64,000 nt of DNA from Pseudomonas mosselii (lineage in GTDB: Bacteria; Pseudomonadota; Gammaproteobacteria; Pseudomonadales; Pseudomonadaceae). Below, piece by piece: positions 1 through 13,417 of this stretch. The stretch is taken from NCBI RefSeq assembly GCF_003205295.1, contig NZ_QJRP01000008.1, positions 1 to 64,000 on the forward strand. The letters run 5' to 3'. Made by a program: the position numbers and the translations under genes. Below the pieces are notes generated by a model. That model did no database searches, was not told the origin of the DNA, and worked only from the letters and a program-made list of their open reading frames with translations. The stretch's first letter is position 1, and the number at the start of each line of letters is the position of its first letter.

Positions 1-417
1 CTGCTGCGCAAGGCCCGGCCGCTGCGCCTGCTGCTCAACCAGGCCGAGCGCCTCGAGCACCTGCAGCGCCTGCTGGAAAGCCAGCTGCAACCGGCCGCCC
101 GCGAGCACTGCCACGTGGCCTCCTGGAAGGAAGGGACTTTGTTGCTGGTGGTGACCGACGGCCACTGGGCCACCCGCCTGCGCTACCAGCAGAAGCGCCT
201 TCAACGCCAGCTGCACGCCATGGAGGCGTTCGCCAACCTGAGCCGCATCCAGTTCAAGGTACAGCCGCCGCTGGTCTCGGCGAAGCGTGAAGGTCATGGG
301 CCTGAACTGTCGGAATCTGCCGCCGACAGCATCCGCGGCTCGGCCGAGGGGATCAGTGACCCCAAGCTCAAGGCCGCGTTGGAGCGTCTGGCGTCCCATG
401 CGCAGGCCAAGGATTGA
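1..417 (+). CDS. dciA: DciA/DUF721-family protein, 5' partial
   Basis: The reading frame is open from base 1 to a TGA at 415-417, so the gene begins before the window; about 138 residues are visible. The sequence resembles the DUF721 family, whose member DciA recruits or loads the replicative helicase DnaB in bacteria without DnaC. Features seen are a Leu/Arg/Gln-rich helical start (LLNQAERLEHLQRLLESQL), a central beta-strand block (GTLLLVVTDGHWATRLRYQ) and a polar C-terminal tail. In Pseudomonas this gene commonly lies next to lpxC, convergent with it, as here. The helicase-loading role is inferred from family membership only. Confidence 0.75.
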   Translation: MLRKARPLRLLLNQAERLEHLQRLLESQLQPAAREHCHVASWKEGTLLLVVTDGHWATRLRYQQKRLQRQLHAMEAFANLSRIQFKVQPPLVSAKREGHGPELSESAADSIRGSAEGISDPKLKAALERLASHAQAKD

Positions 418-454
418 CCGCCCGAAAAACCAAAGATTGATGGGCAACCCGCCA

Positions 455-481
455 TAAAAAAGGCCACCCGAAGGTGGCCTT
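455..481 (-). terminator. Terminator after lpxC (end of dcw cluster)
   Basis: Perfect inverted repeat AGGCCACC / GGTGGCCT (461-468 and 473-480) with a 4-base loop. The A-run at 455-461 becomes a T-run on the minus strand, as expected for an intrinsic terminator of lpxC. It may also stop dciA transcription weakly from the other side. Confidence 0.8.
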
Positions 482-505
482 AATCACTAGAGAGAGTGTT
501 CGAAC

Positions 506-1453
<948 letters not shown>

Positions 1454-1457
1454 TCAA

Positions 1458-1491
1458 CAAAGGCTGGGGATGATAACAGACCCGGCCTTTG
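1458..1491. other. Inverted repeat between ftsZ and lpxC
   Basis: CAAAGGCTGGG (1458-1468) pairs with CCCGGCCTTTG (1481-1491) around a 12-base loop, 11 base pairs with one G-T type mismatch. No T-run follows on either strand, so a simple intrinsic terminator is unlikely. It could be an attenuator, RNA-processing hairpin or operator for lpxC; the role is unknown. Confidence 0.4.
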
Positions 1492-1529
1492 CTGAACACC
1501 AATCACCCTAATACCCCTGATAAATTCCA

Positions 1530-2726
1530 TTAATCGGCCTGACGACGCAGGAACGCCGGGATATCCAGGTAGTCCAGATCATCCTGAGGGTTGAGTTTAG
1601 CTGCCGCCGCCGCACCCGCGTGGGCCTGGTTGCGCATCACGGTCGGACGCTCCAGGTCACGGTAGTTGACCGCCGACTGCTCCTGGCGAACCGGGGCCGG
1701 GTTGGAAGCCTCGTACGCCTGCTGAGCGGTCTGCAGGGTATTGTCGACCACCTTGACCGGTTTCTCGATGCGCGCGCCCAGGCCAGTGGCCACCACGGTC
1801 ACGTGCAGCTCGTCGCGCATGTCCGGGTCGATCACGGTGCCGACCTTGACCATCGCGTGGTCGGAGGCGAAGGCTTCGATGATGCTACCCACGTCGGAGT
1901 ACTCGCCCAGCGACAAGTCCGGACCTGCGGTGATGTTCACCAGGATGCCGCGGGCGCCCTGCAGGTTGACGTCCTCAAGCAGCGGGTTGCGGATCGCCGC
2001 CTCGGTGGCTTCACGCGCACGGTTCGGGCCGCTGGCGCAACCGGTCCCCATCATCGCCATGCCCATCTCGCCCATCACGGTGCGCACGTCGGCGAAGTCG
2101 ACGTTGATCATGCCCGGACGCTTGATGATGTCGGAGATACCGCGAACGGCACCGGCCAGCACGTCGTCGGCCTTGGCGAAGGCGGACAGCAGGCTTGCAT
2201 CCTTGCCCAGGATGGTCAGCAGCTTCTCGTTGGGGATGGTGATCAGCGAGTCGACGCTTTCAGCCAGCATGCGGATGCCTTCGTCGGCGATCTGCATGCG
2301 CTTGCGGCCCTCGAACGGGAACGGACGGGTCACCACCGCAACGGTGAGGATGCCCATTTCCTTGGCCACTTCGGCGATGATCGGCGCCGCGCCGGTACCG
2401 GTACCGCCGCCCATGCCGGTGGTGATGAACACCATGTTGGTGCCCTGCAGCACCTCGGCGATGCGCTCACGGTCTTCCAGCGCGGCCTGACGGCCGACTT
2501 CCGGATTGGCGCCGGCACCCAGCCCCTTGGTCACGCCAGTGCCCAGTTGCAGGATGGTACGGGCACCGATGTTTTTCAGCGCCTGAGCATCGGTGTTGGC
2601 GCAGATGAATTCCACGCCTTCGATGCTGCTCTTGACCATGTGGTTGACGGCGTTGCCGCCGCCACCGCCAACGCCGATCACCTTGATGACCGGACTTTGC
2701 GGGACGTTGTCTACGAGCTCGAACAT
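1530..2726 (-). CDS. ftsZ: Cell division protein FtsZ
   Basis: FtsZ is the tubulin-like GTPase that forms the division ring at mid-cell. The 398 residues show the N-terminal glycine-rich nucleotide loop (GVGGGGGNAVNHM, residues 18-30) and the tubulin signature GGGTGTG at 106-112. A variable linker follows, then the conserved C-terminal peptide DYLDIPAFLRRQAD, which binds FtsA, ZipA and other partners. The ATG at 2726 is preceded by GGAGAGGGAAA. It lies 55 bases downstream of ftsA, a wider gap than elsewhere in the cluster. Confidence 0.99.
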   Translation of the reverse strand: MFELVDNVPQSPVIKVIGVGGGGGNAVNHMVKSSIEGVEFICANTDAQALKNIGARTILQLGTGVTKGLGAGANPEVGRQAALEDRERIAEVLQGTNMVFITTGMGGGTGTGAAPIIAEVAKEMGILTVAVVTRPFPFEGRKRMQIADEGIRMLAESVDSLITIPNEKLLTILGKDASLLSAFAKADDVLAGAVRGISDIIKRPGMINVDFADVRTVMGEMGMAMMGTGCASGPNRAREATEAAIRNPLLEDVNLQGARGILVNITAGPDLSLGEYSDVGSIIEAFASDHAMVKVGTVIDPDMRDELHVTVVATGLGARIEKPVKVVDNTLQTAQQAYEASNPAPVRQEQSAVNYRDLERPTVMRNQAHAGAAAAAKLNPQDDLDYLDIPAFLRRQAD

Positions 2727-2781
2727 TTTCCCTCTCCTTACAGTTCTCTAGTTGTCGCGCCTACCACTACTGCTTTGAAAC

Positions 2782-4050
2782 TTAGAAGTTGCTCTGGACC
2801 CAACGCTTGAGTCGTTCAAGCACAGGGCCCTTCGGTTCATCGCCATAGCTGTTGTTGCTGCTGTTGCTGTTGCTGATACCGGTCAGGGACGGATCCTCGG
2901 ACTGCTTCTGCAGCCCGTAGGTGAGCAGGCCCACACCGGTGGAATAGATCGGGTTGCGCACCACGTCGCTCAGGCCCCGAACGCTGTGCGGCACGCCCAG
3001 GCGTACCGGCATGTGGAAGATCTCCTCGGCCAGTTCCACGGCGCCTTCCATCTTCGCGGTGCCGCCGGTGAGGACGATGCCGGCCGGCACCAGGTCCTCG
3101 AAGCCGCTGCGACGCAGTTCGGCCTGGATCAGGGTGAACAGCTCGTCGTAACGCGGCTCCACCACTTCGGCCAGGGCCTGACGCGACAGCTCGCGCGGCG
3201 GGCGGTCGCCGACACTTGGCACCTTGATGGTCTCGCCGGCGCCGGCCAGCTTGGCCAGGGCGCAGGCGTAGCGGATCTTGATTTCCTCGGCATACTGCGT
3301 GGGGGTGCGCAGGGCCATGGCGATGTCGTTGGTGACCTGATCGCCGGCGATCGGGATCACCGCGGTGTGACGGATCGCGCCCTCGGTGAAGATGGCGATG
3401 TCGGTGGTGCCGCCGCCGATGTCCACCAGGCACACACCCAGCTCTTTCTCGTCGTCGGTCAGCACCGAGTAGGCCGAGGCCAGCTGCTCGAGGATGATGT
3501 CGTCGATTTCCAGGCCGCAGCGGCGCACGCACTTCTCGATGTTCTGTGCGGCGTTGACCGCGCAGGTGACCACATGGACCTTGGCCTCCAGGCGCACGCC
3601 CGACATGCCCAGGGGCTCGCGCACGCCTTCCTGGTTGTCGATCACGTAGTCCTGCGGCAGGGTGTGCAGCACCCGCTGGTCAGCCGGAATGGCCACGGCC
3701 TGAGCGGCGTCGAGCACGCGCTCGAGGTCGGCGGTGCTGACTTCGCGGTCGCGGATGGCGACGATGCCGTGGGAGTTCAGGCTGCGGATGTGATTGCCGG
3801 CCACGCCGACGAACGCCGAGTGGATGCGGCAGCCGGCCATCAGCTGGGCCTCTTCGACGGCGCGCTGGATCGACTGCACGGTCGATTCGATGTTCACCAC
3901 CACGCCCTTCTTCAGGCCGCGGGACGGATGGGTGCCGATCCCGACGATCTCCAGGGTACCGTCCTCGCCGACCTCACCCACCAGCGCCACCACCTTGGAG
4001 GTGCCGATGTCCAGCCCGACGATCATTTTGCCGCTATGCGCGTTTGCCAT
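2782..4050 (-). CDS. ftsA: Cell division protein FtsA
   Basis: FtsA is an actin-like ATPase that tethers FtsZ filaments to the membrane. Actin-fold motifs are seen in order: IVGLDIGTSKV (phosphate 1), DIGGGTTDIAIF (phosphate 2) and VLTGGTAKMEG (adenosine). The C-terminus VLERLKRWVQSNF is the amphipathic membrane-targeting helix. The open frame extends 23 codons further upstream, but the ATG at 4050 gives the usual 422-residue protein, sits 14 bases after the ftsQ stop and follows GAGAGGCAGG, so that start was chosen. A short Ser/Asn-rich stretch precedes the C-terminal helix. Confidence 0.97.
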   Translation of the reverse strand: MANAHSGKMIVGLDIGTSKVVALVGEVGEDGTLEIVGIGTHPSRGLKKGVVVNIESTVQSIQRAVEEAQLMAGCRIHSAFVGVAGNHIRSLNSHGIVAIRDREVSTADLERVLDAAQAVAIPADQRVLHTLPQDYVIDNQEGVREPLGMSGVRLEAKVHVVTCAVNAAQNIEKCVRRCGLEIDDIILEQLASAYSVLTDDEKELGVCLVDIGGGTTDIAIFTEGAIRHTAVIPIAGDQVTNDIAMALRTPTQYAEEIKIRYACALAKLAGAGETIKVPSVGDRPPRELSRQALAEVVEPRYDELFTLIQAELRRSGFEDLVPAGIVLTGGTAKMEGAVELAEEIFHMPVRLGVPHSVRGLSDVVRNPIYSTGVGLLTYGLQKQSEDPSLTGISNSNSSNNSYGDEPKGPVLERLKRWVQSNF

Positions 4051-4064
4051 GGTCCTGCCTCTCT

Positions 4065-4934
4065 CTAATTCTTCGCAACGGCGGGTTGGGCCGTCGTCGG
4101 TGCATTCGGTTCCCGCCAACCAACGGCAAGTCCGTTGGAGTAACGCAGATCGATGCGGGCGATATTGGTGATCTGGTCTTTAAGCGATTTGTCGTAAATG
4201 GCAATGAAACGGCGCATCTTCTCCACCAGGTGGTCGCGCCCCAGCAGCAGCTCGACACCCGGACCGGCACTGCCCGCACCGGTGGTCAGGAACCAGCTGC
4301 CTCGCTCGCGCAGCTCCAGGCGAGCGATGGAAAAACCCATGGGGCGCAGCATCTGGCTCAATACCTGATACTGCTGCATGACTTGTTGCTGAGCGCGCTG
4401 CGGCCCGAACAGCTGCGGCAGGTGCTCGTAGTTGGCCAGCTCGCGCGGGGTGAAGGCCTGGCCCTGGTTGTTGAGCAAGGCCTCGTCGCCCCAGCGCGCC
4501 ACCGGCAACTGTTCTTCCAGGCGGATGACCACCTCGTCCGGCCACACCCGGCGCACTTCGGCGTGGGCGATCCAGGGCATCTGTTCCAGTTCCACGCGCA
4601 TCGCCGCCAGGTCGACGGTGAAGAAGCTCGCCGCCACATAGGGGGCGATCCGCTGCTGCACCGACTGCTGGCTGATGTAGCTGAGGTCGCCCTGCACGTC
4701 GATCTTGGTGATCGGCCGGTCGGCGTACGGCATCAGGCGGATGGCGCCCTCATAGGCGCCAAAGCCCGCAGCCACCAGCAATACCGGCCACAGCAGGCGC
4801 TTGAGGCCGCCGAAGCTTGGCCGTGGCAGGCGCGCCGATACGGGCTCGTCGGCCACCAGTCGGCTGGCACCACGCGGCACCGGCTTGCTGCGGCCGGTAA
4901 CGGGTGGTTGCTGACGTATCATCGCGCCTTGCAT
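4065..4934 (-). CDS. ftsQ: Cell division protein FtsQ
   Basis: FtsQ is the bitopic inner-membrane divisome protein that joins FtsB/FtsL and regulates septal wall synthesis. The 289 residues show a polar, Arg/Pro-rich cytoplasmic N-terminus, one membrane segment near residues 46-66 ([19 protein letters not shown]), then the periplasmic POTRA domain beginning [13 protein letters not shown] and the FtsQ beta domain. The ATG at 4934 lies 6 bases after the ddlB stop. The fifth codon is also ATG and could serve as start. Confidence 0.96.
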   Translation of the reverse strand: MQGAMIRQQPPVTGRSKPVPRGASRLVADEPVSARLPRPSFGGLKRLLWPVLLVAAGFGAYEGAIRLMPYADRPITKIDVQGDLSYISQQSVQQRIAPYVAASFFTVDLAAMRVELEQMPWIAHAEVRRVWPDEVVIRLEEQLPVARWGDEALLNNQGQAFTPRELANYEHLPQLFGPQRAQQQVMQQYQVLSQMLRPMGFSIARLELRERGSWFLTTGAGSAGPGVELLLGRDHLVEKMRRFIAIYDKSLKDQITNIARIDLRYSNGLAVGWREPNAPTTAQPAVAKN

Positions 4935-4940
4935 GGCTTG

Positions 4941-7334
<2,394 letters not shown>

Positions 7335-7342
<8 letters not shown>

Positions 7343-8414
7343 GGGCCACCTCCAGGCAGATATCGACCACGGTGCTGGTTGCGCCAGGTTTGGCCAGGCG
7401 GCGGGCGGTGCCGGCCATGGCGTTGAGTTTCTCGGGTTGCATCAGCACCTCGTTCAGGCGTTCAGCGAGCTGCGCTGCGCCAGTAGTCGCTTGTGGCATC
7501 AGGAAGGCGGCACCTTCGCGAGCCAGGTATTGGGCGTTGTGGGTCTGGTGGTCGTCGATGGCATGGGGCAAGGGCACCAGCATCGAGGGCAGGCCCGCCG
7601 CCGCGAGTTCGCTGACGGTCAGGGCGCCGGCCCGACACACCACCATATCGGCCCAGCCATAGGCATGGGCCATGTCCTTGATGAACGGTTCGACCTGGGC
7701 CTCGACACCCGCCTCGTGATACCGCTCGGCGGTGACGGGGGCATGGTTCTTCCCGGCCTGGTGGAACACCTCGGGGCGCAGGTTTTCCGGCACTTCGGAC
7801 AGGGCCTTAGGCAACAATTTGTTCAATGGTTCCGCACCCAGGCTGCCGCCCATGACCAGCAAGCGCGCACGGCGCTCGGCCAGGGGCGCGCGCGCCGCGT
7901 CCATGAACAGCTCCGGACGCACCGGATTACCGGTGGTACGCAGCTTGTCGCTGGCGGCGAAGGTGTCCGGGAAGGCTTCGCAGACACGCGCGGCCAACGG
8001 CAGCAGCAGGCGATTGGTGGTGCCGGCGCGGGCATTCTGCTCGTGGATCACCAGCGGCACCCCACACAACCGGGCGGCAACACCGCCGGGGCCGGTCACA
8101 TAGCCACCGAAGCCGACCACGCAAACCGGCTTGAGCTCACGCACGATGCGCCGCGCCTGCAGCACGGCCTTGACCAGGGTGAATGGCGCCTTGAGCAGCG
8201 ACAGCTTGCCCTTGCCACGCAGGCCGGTGACCTGGATCAGGTGCAGCGGCAGGCCGGCCTGGGGTACCAGTTCGTTCTCGATGCCACGCGGGGTGCCCAG
8301 CCAGTGCACACTGTAGCCACGGGCCTGGAACTCGCGGGCGCAGGCCAGGGCCGGGAACACGTGGCCCCCGGTACCGCCGGCCATGATCAGGATGTTCTTG
8401 CCGTCAGCGGCCAT
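7335..8414 (-). CDS. murG: UDP-GlcNAc:undecaprenyl-P-P-MurNAc-pentapeptide GlcNAc transferase
   Basis: MurG is the membrane-associated glycosyltransferase (GT28) that converts lipid I to lipid II. Near the N-terminus is the glycine loop MAGGTGGH; later come [15 protein letters not shown] and the donor-sugar region [18 protein letters not shown]. The frame opens at 8432, but the ATG at 8414 gives the usual 359 residues and a protein starting [11 protein letters not shown], overlapping ftsW by 11 bases; it was preferred for that reason. Confidence 0.97.
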
Positions 8415-9618
8415 GACTGGTCTCCTCGGCAAAATCGCTCTCCTTGAATTCGTGCTCCTCGCTGCCCAGGTGCGTGCGACTCTCCCACTCGATCCGCAGC
8501 AACAGCCCTACGCAGGCGCAGCAGATCACCAGCGAGCTACCTCCGTAGCTGAGGAACGGCAGGGTCAGGCCCTTGGTCGGCAACAGGCCGACGTTCACGC
8601 CGATGTTGATCAGGAACTGGCCGATCCACAGGAACGACAGGCCAAAGGCCATGTAGGCGGCGAAGAACTGCTTGGCCTTCTCGGCCCACAGGCCGATGTA
8701 AAGCGCGCGCACGGTAATGAAGACGAACAGCGCGATGGTCAGCAGCGAGCCGACCACGCCCAGCTCTTCGGCCAGTACCGAGAACACGAAGTCGGTGTGC
8801 GCCTCGGGCAGGTAGAACTGCTTCTGCACGCTGTTGCCCAGGCCCACGCCCAGCCACTCGCCGCGGCCGAAGGCGATCAGCGCCTGGGTCAACTGGTAGC
8901 CGGAGCCGAACTGGTCGGACCAGGGGTCGGTGAAGGTGATCAGGCGCGCCATGCGGTACGGCTGGGCCTGGACCAGCACCACCACAGAAATGACCGCCAG
9001 CACCACCATCAGCGAGAAACGGAACAACCCCACCCCGCCGAGGAACAACATGGCCGCCGCAGCGCCCATCATCACCACCGTGGCGCCGAAGTCCGGCTCC
9101 ATCAGCAGCAGGCCGGCCATCGGCAGCAGCACGATGAACGGCTTGAAGAAGCCCATCCAGCTCTCGCGCACCTCGGTCTGCCGGCGTACCAGGTAGCCGG
9201 CGAGGTAGATGACCACGAAGACCTTGGCGATCTCCGACGGCTGCACGTTGAAGAAGCTGAAGCCGATCCAGCGCATCGAGCCGTTCACCTCGCGGCCGAT
9301 GCCCGGCACCAGCACCAGCACCAGCAGGCCGAAGGCGCCGATCAGCATGAGAAAGCCCATGCGCTGCCAGGTGGCGATCGGCACCAGCATGGTCAGCACC
9401 CCGGCGCCCAGGCCGAGGGTGACGTACACCAGGTGGCGGAACATGTGGTACAGCGGGTTGCCCGACTGCACCGCTGCCACTTCCGACGAGGCCGAGGTGA
9501 TCATCACCAGGCCCAGGCCGAGCAGCGCCAGGCAACCGGCCAGCAGCGGGAAGTCGAGGTCGATGCCACGGCCGCTGATCAGCGGCGACGGATACGGTTT
9601 GAGGATGCCGAAGATCAT
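8404..9618 (-). CDS. ftsW: Septal peptidoglycan polymerase FtsW (SEDS family)
   Basis: FtsW is the SEDS-family glycosyltransferase that works with FtsI (PBP3) to make septal peptidoglycan. The 404 residues are strongly hydrophobic with about ten predicted membrane segments. Family signatures seen are GSMRWIGF near the middle, a PEAHTDFVFSVLAEELG loop, and the C-terminal LPTKGLTLPFLSYGGSS. The ATG at 9618 overlaps the murD stop by 4 bases. Its place between murD and murG is the standard dcw order. Confidence 0.98.
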   Translation of the reverse strand: MIFGILKPYPSPLISGRGIDLDFPLLAGCLALLGLGLVMITSASSEVAAVQSGNPLYHMFRHLVYVTLGLGAGVLTMLVPIATWQRMGFLMLIGAFGLLVLVLVPGIGREVNGSMRWIGFSFFNVQPSEIAKVFVVIYLAGYLVRRQTEVRESWMGFFKPFIVLLPMAGLLLMEPDFGATVVMMGAAAAMLFLGGVGLFRFSLMVVLAVISVVVLVQAQPYRMARLITFTDPWSDQFGSGYQLTQALIAFGRGEWLGVGLGNSVQKQFYLPEAHTDFVFSVLAEELGVVGSLLTIALFVFITVRALYIGLWAEKAKQFFAAYMAFGLSFLWIGQFLINIGVNVGLLPTKGLTLPFLSYGGSSLVICCACVGLLLRIEWESRTHLGSEEHEFKESDFAEETSHGR

Positions 9619-10961
9619 GCCAGCCCCTCCGCCGCCTGGGCGAACAGGCGCCCGCGCTCTTCGAAATTCTTGAACATGTCCAGGCTGGCGCAGGCTGGCG
9701 ACAGCAGGACCGCGTCACCCGGCTGGGCCAGCTCGGCGCAACGCTGTACAGCTTCCTCGAGGGTCTTGACCCGGACTTGCGCCACGGCATCGCCCAAGGT
9801 TTCAGCCAGACGCTCGGCGTCACGACCAAGCAGCACCACGGCCCGACAGTGTTGAGCCACCGGCTCGCGCAATGCGGCGAAGTCGGCGCCCTTGCCATCG
9901 CCACCGGCAATCAGCACCAGTTTGCCTTCGATATCGGCACCCAGGCCTTCGATGGCCGCCAGGGCGGCACCGACGTTGGTGGCCTTGGAATCGTCGTACC
10001 AGTTCACCCCGTTGCGCTCGCGCACCCATTGGCAGCGATGGGCCAGGCCCTTGAACTCGCGCAGGGCGTCGAGCATCGGCGCGAACGGCAAGCCGACAGC
10101 GTGGCCGAGGGCCAGCGCGGCCAGGGCGTTGCTCTGGTTATGGGCGCCACGGATCTTCAGCTCACGCACCGGCATGAGCGTCTTGAATTCGAACGCCAGG
10201 TACTTCTCGGCCTCGACCTCGCGCAGGCCAAAGGCCTTGAAGTCCGGCGCGTTGAGTCCGAAGCTCCAGCTCGGACGGCCTTCGACCGGCAACGGACGGC
10301 TCAGGGCATCCTGGCGGTTGACCACCACCTGGCGGGCACCACGGAAGATCCGGTGCTTGGCCAGGTGATAGGCCGGCAGGCCGCTGTAGCGGTCCATGTG
10401 GTCTTCGCTGATGTTCAGCACGGTGGCCACTTCGGCGTTGAGCTGGTCGGTGGTCTCCAGCTGGAAGCTCGACAGCTCCAGCACGTACAGCTCGACGTCA
10501 TCGGCCAGCAGGTCAAGGGCCGGGGTGCCGAGGTTGCCACCGACAGCCACACGTTTGCCTGCCTTGGCGGCCATCTCGCCAACCAGGGTGGTGACGGTGC
10601 TCTTGGCGTTGGAACCGCTGATAGCAACGATCGGTGCCCTGGCATGGCGGGCGAACAGTTCGATGTCGCCGGACAGCTTCACGCCACGCGCGGCGGCCTG
10701 CTGCAGGGCAGGCGTGGCCAAGGCCAGGCCAGGGCTCACGTACAGCTCGTTGGCCCGGCACAGGAAGTCCACATCCAGCTCGCCACAGCGCACTTCCACC
10801 TGCGGGTACTCACGGCGCAGGGTGTCCAGTTCCGGCGGTTGCTCGCGGGTGTCGGCGACCGCAAAGGCAATGCCCCGGTTCGCCAGGAAGCGAACCAGGG
10901 ACATGCCGCTCTTGCCGAGGCCGACAACGATGCGGAATTGGTCGGAAGCGATCAGTGACAC
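9615..10961 (-). CDS. murD: UDP-N-acetylmuramoyl-L-alanine--D-glutamate ligase
   Basis: MurD adds D-glutamate to UDP-MurNAc-L-Ala. The 448 residues show the N-terminal UDP-binding loop VVGLGKSGMSLVRFL and the ATP P-loop SGSNAKSTVTTL, with Ala where E. coli has Gly. Further on come NISEDHMDRY and the C-terminal-domain motif WYDDSKATN. The start is a GTG at 10961, 6 bases after the mraY stop; no in-frame ATG lies near by. Confidence 0.97.
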   Translation of the reverse strand: MSLIASDQFRIVVGLGKSGMSLVRFLANRGIAFAVADTREQPPELDTLRREYPQVEVRCGELDVDFLCRANELYVSPGLALATPALQQAAARGVKLSGDIELFARHARAPIVAISGSNAKSTVTTLVGEMAAKAGKRVAVGGNLGTPALDLLADDVELYVLELSSFQLETTDQLNAEVATVLNISEDHMDRYSGLPAYHLAKHRIFRGARQVVVNRQDALSRPLPVEGRPSWSFGLNAPDFKAFGLREVEAEKYLAFEFKTLMPVRELKIRGAHNQSNALAALALGHAVGLPFAPMLDALREFKGLAHRCQWVRERNGVNWYDDSKATNVGAALAAIEGLGADIEGKLVLIAGGDGKGADFAALREPVAQHCRAVVLLGRDAERLAETLGDAVAQVRVKTLEEAVQRCAELAQPGDAVLLSPACASLDMFKNFEERGRLFAQAAEGLA

Positions 10962-10967
10962 GCTCGT

Positions 10968-12050
10968 TTACCTCAGTTTCAGGGTGGCAAGGCCAATCAG
11001 CACCAGAATCACGGTGATGATCCAGAAGCGGACGATCACCCGTGGCTCGGGCCAACCCTTGAGTTCAAAGTGGTGATGGATCGGCGCCATGCGGAACACG
11101 CGCTTGCCGGTGAGCTTGAACGAAGCCACCTGGATGACCACCGACAGGGTTTCCATCACGAACACGCCGCCCATGATGAACAGGACGATCTCCTGGCGAA
11201 CGATCACCGCGATGGTGCCCAGGGCCGCACCCAGCGCCAGGGCGCCGACGTCGCCCATGAACACCTGGGCCGGGTAGGTGTTGAACCACAGGAAGCCCAG
11301 ACCGGCGCCGATCAGCGCGCCGCAGAACACGATCAGCTCGCCCGCGCCAGGCACGTACGGGATCAGCAGGTATTCAGCAAACTTCACGTTGCCCGACAGG
11401 TAGCAGAAGATACCCAGGGCGCCACCAACCATCACCGTCGGCATGATCGCCAGGCCATCGAGGCCGTCGGTCAGGTTGACCGCGTTGCTCGAGCCGACGA
11501 TGACGAAATAGGTCAGCACGATGAACCCAGCGCCCAGCGGAATCGCCAGGTCCTTGAGCATCGGGATGATCAGCGTGGTCTCGACGCTGGTGGGCGCGGT
11601 CTTGTACAGGAAGATCGCAGCGGCCAGGCCGAACACCGATTGCCAGAAGTACTTCCAGCGGCTCGGCAGGCCACGGGAGTTCTTCTCGATCACCTTGCGG
11701 TAGTCGTCGACCCAGCCGATGGCGCCGAACGCCAGGGTGACGATCAAGACCACCCACACATAGCGGTTGGACAGGTCGGCCCACAGCAAGGTGCTGATGG
11801 CGATGGCCGACAGGATCAGCGCGCCGCCCATGGTCGGGGTGCCGGACTTGGACAGGTGCGATTGCGGGCCGTCGTTGCGCACGGCCTGACCGATCTGGCG
11901 AATCTGCAGGGTACGGATCATCCACGGGCCCAGCCACAGGGCCAGGGACAGCGCGGTCAGCACACCCAGGATCCCGCGCAGGGACAGGTACTGGAAGACC
12001 GCGAAGCCCTTGTGGAACTGTTGCAGATACTCAGCCAACAGCAGCAGCAT
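10968..12050 (-). CDS. mraY: Phospho-MurNAc-pentapeptide transferase
   Basis: MraY transfers phospho-MurNAc-pentapeptide to undecaprenyl phosphate, giving lipid I at the inner face of the inner membrane. It has 360 residues with about ten hydrophobic segments. Catalytic motifs seen are the DD pair in WVDDYRKV, the NLTDGLDGL loop, and the HHHFELKGW motif near the C-terminus. The ATG at 12050 (protein start MLLLLAEYL) overlaps the murF TAA by one base. The nine extra upstream codons in the frame lie inside murF and were left out. Confidence 0.98.
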   Translation of the reverse strand: MLLLLAEYLQQFHKGFAVFQYLSLRGILGVLTALSLALWLGPWMIRTLQIRQIGQAVRNDGPQSHLSKSGTPTMGGALILSAIAISTLLWADLSNRYVWVVLIVTLAFGAIGWVDDYRKVIEKNSRGLPSRWKYFWQSVFGLAAAIFLYKTAPTSVETTLIIPMLKDLAIPLGAGFIVLTYFVIVGSSNAVNLTDGLDGLAIMPTVMVGGALGIFCYLSGNVKFAEYLLIPYVPGAGELIVFCGALIGAGLGFLWFNTYPAQVFMGDVGALALGAALGTIAVIVRQEIVLFIMGGVFVMETLSVVIQVASFKLTGKRVFRMAPIHHHFELKGWPEPRVIVRFWIITVILVLIGLATLKLR

Positions 12051-13417
12051 TAATGTTTCTCCCCGCTGGCACCACACAGTGCGGCCACGACGTTTTCCAT
12101 CGCAGCGCTGCGCGAGCCCTTGATCAAGATAGTGGTGTCGCTGGCATTCTCGGCGCCAACGGCAGCGATCAGCTCAGCTTGAGTAGCGAAATGGCGGCCA
12201 TTGGCGCCGAACGCCTTGACCGCATGGGCCATGTTGGTGCCCACCGCGTACAGCGCGTCGACCTTGCCGCGGGCGTAGTCGCCCACCTGGCGGTGACCTT
12301 CCTCGGCCCATTGCCCCAGCTCGCCGATATCCCCGAGCACCAGAACGGTGCGTCCGGAAAAGCCGGCGAGTATATCAATGGCGGCGCACATCGAGGTGGG
12401 ATTTGCGTTGTAGCTGTCGTCGATGACCCGCACGCCGTTGGGCGCGATCTGCGCCACGGTGCGGCCCTTGACCGGTTGCACGGCGACAAGGCCGGCGGCG
12501 ATGCCGCTCAGGCTCAGACCAACGGCATGGGCGGCGGCGGCGGCGGCCAGGGCGTTGCTGACGTTGTGGGTGCCGAGCAGGTTCAGCTGCACCGGGACGC
12601 TGCCGGTCGGGCCGTGCAGGGTGAACGACGGGCAGCCACGGGCGTCGCGCCCGATGTCGCTGGCGTGGAAGTCCGCCTGCGGGTTGTCCAGGGCGAAACT
12701 GAAGATCCGATGGGCGCCCGCCCGCTTGCGCCAGATGTCGAACGCCTTGTCGGCCAGGTTGAGGATGGCCGTGCCGTCCTCGCCCAGGCCTTCGAGAATC
12801 TCGCCCTTGGCTTCGACGATCTTCTCCGGGCCGCCGAACTCACCGACATGGGCGGTGCCGGCGTTATTGATGATGACCACCTGCGGCTGGGTCAGGCCGA
12901 CGGTGTAGCGAATCTCGCCAATGCGCGATGCGCCCAGCTCGATCACCGCAGCGCTGTGCTCCGGAGCGATCTCCAGCAATGTCAGCGGTGCGCCGAGGTC
13001 GTTGTTCAGGTTGCCCCGGGTGGCATGCACCGGCCCGCGGGTACGCAGGATCGCGGCGAGCATTTCCTTGACCGTGGTCTTGCCGCTGGAACCGGTGATG
13101 GCCACCACCGGCTTGTCGAAGGCGGCACGGTTCAGGGCGCCGAGCTGGCCAAGGGCGACGCGACAGTCGGCGACCAGCAGCTGCGGCAGGTCGACATCGG
13201 TGACTTCACGCTCGACCAGCGCGGCGACGGCGCCTTTGGCCTTCACGTCGGCCAGGTAGTCGTGGCCATCGAAGCGCGGGCCGGTCAGGGCGACGAACAG
13301 CTGGCCGGCAGCGACGGTGCGGCTGTCGATGCTCACGCCGGTGAAGCTGGCGTCGGCGCCTGCAAGGCGCGCATTCAGGACGCCTGTCAGCTGGCTGAGG
13401 ATCATCGGCTTAAGCAT
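12050..13417 (-). CDS. murF: UDP-MurNAc-tripeptide--D-Ala-D-Ala ligase
   Basis: MurF adds the D-Ala-D-Ala dipeptide, completing the UDP-MurNAc-pentapeptide. The chosen start (ATG at 13417, protein [10 protein letters not shown]) gives 455 residues and overlaps murE by 8 bases. The N-terminal domain carries [20 protein letters not shown], the P-loop is [13 protein letters not shown], and the C-terminal domain includes [14 protein letters not shown] longer frame reaching 13486 lies within murE and is not supported by family length. Confidence 0.97.
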   Translation of the reverse strand: MLKPMILSQLTGVLNARLAGADASFTGVSIDSRTVAAGQLFVALTGPRFDGHDYLADVKAKGAVAALVEREVTDVDLPQLLVADCRVALGQLGALNRAAFDKPVVAITGSSGKTTVKEMLAAILRTRGPVHATRGNLNNDLGAPLTLLEIAPEHSAAVIELGASRIGEIRYTVGLTQPQVVIINNAGTAHVGEFGGPEKIVEAKGEILEGLGEDGTAILNLADKAFDIWRKRAGAHRIFSFALDNPQADFHASDIGRDARGCPSFTLHGPTGSVPVQLNLLGTHNVSNALAAAAAAHAVGLSLSGIAAGLVAVQPVKGRTVAQIAPNGVRVIDDSYNANPTSMCAAIDILAGFSGRTVLVLGDIGELGQWAEEGHRQVGDYARGKVDALYAVGTNMAHAVKAFGANGRHFATQAELIAAVGAENASDTTILIKGSRSAAMENVVAALCGASGEKH

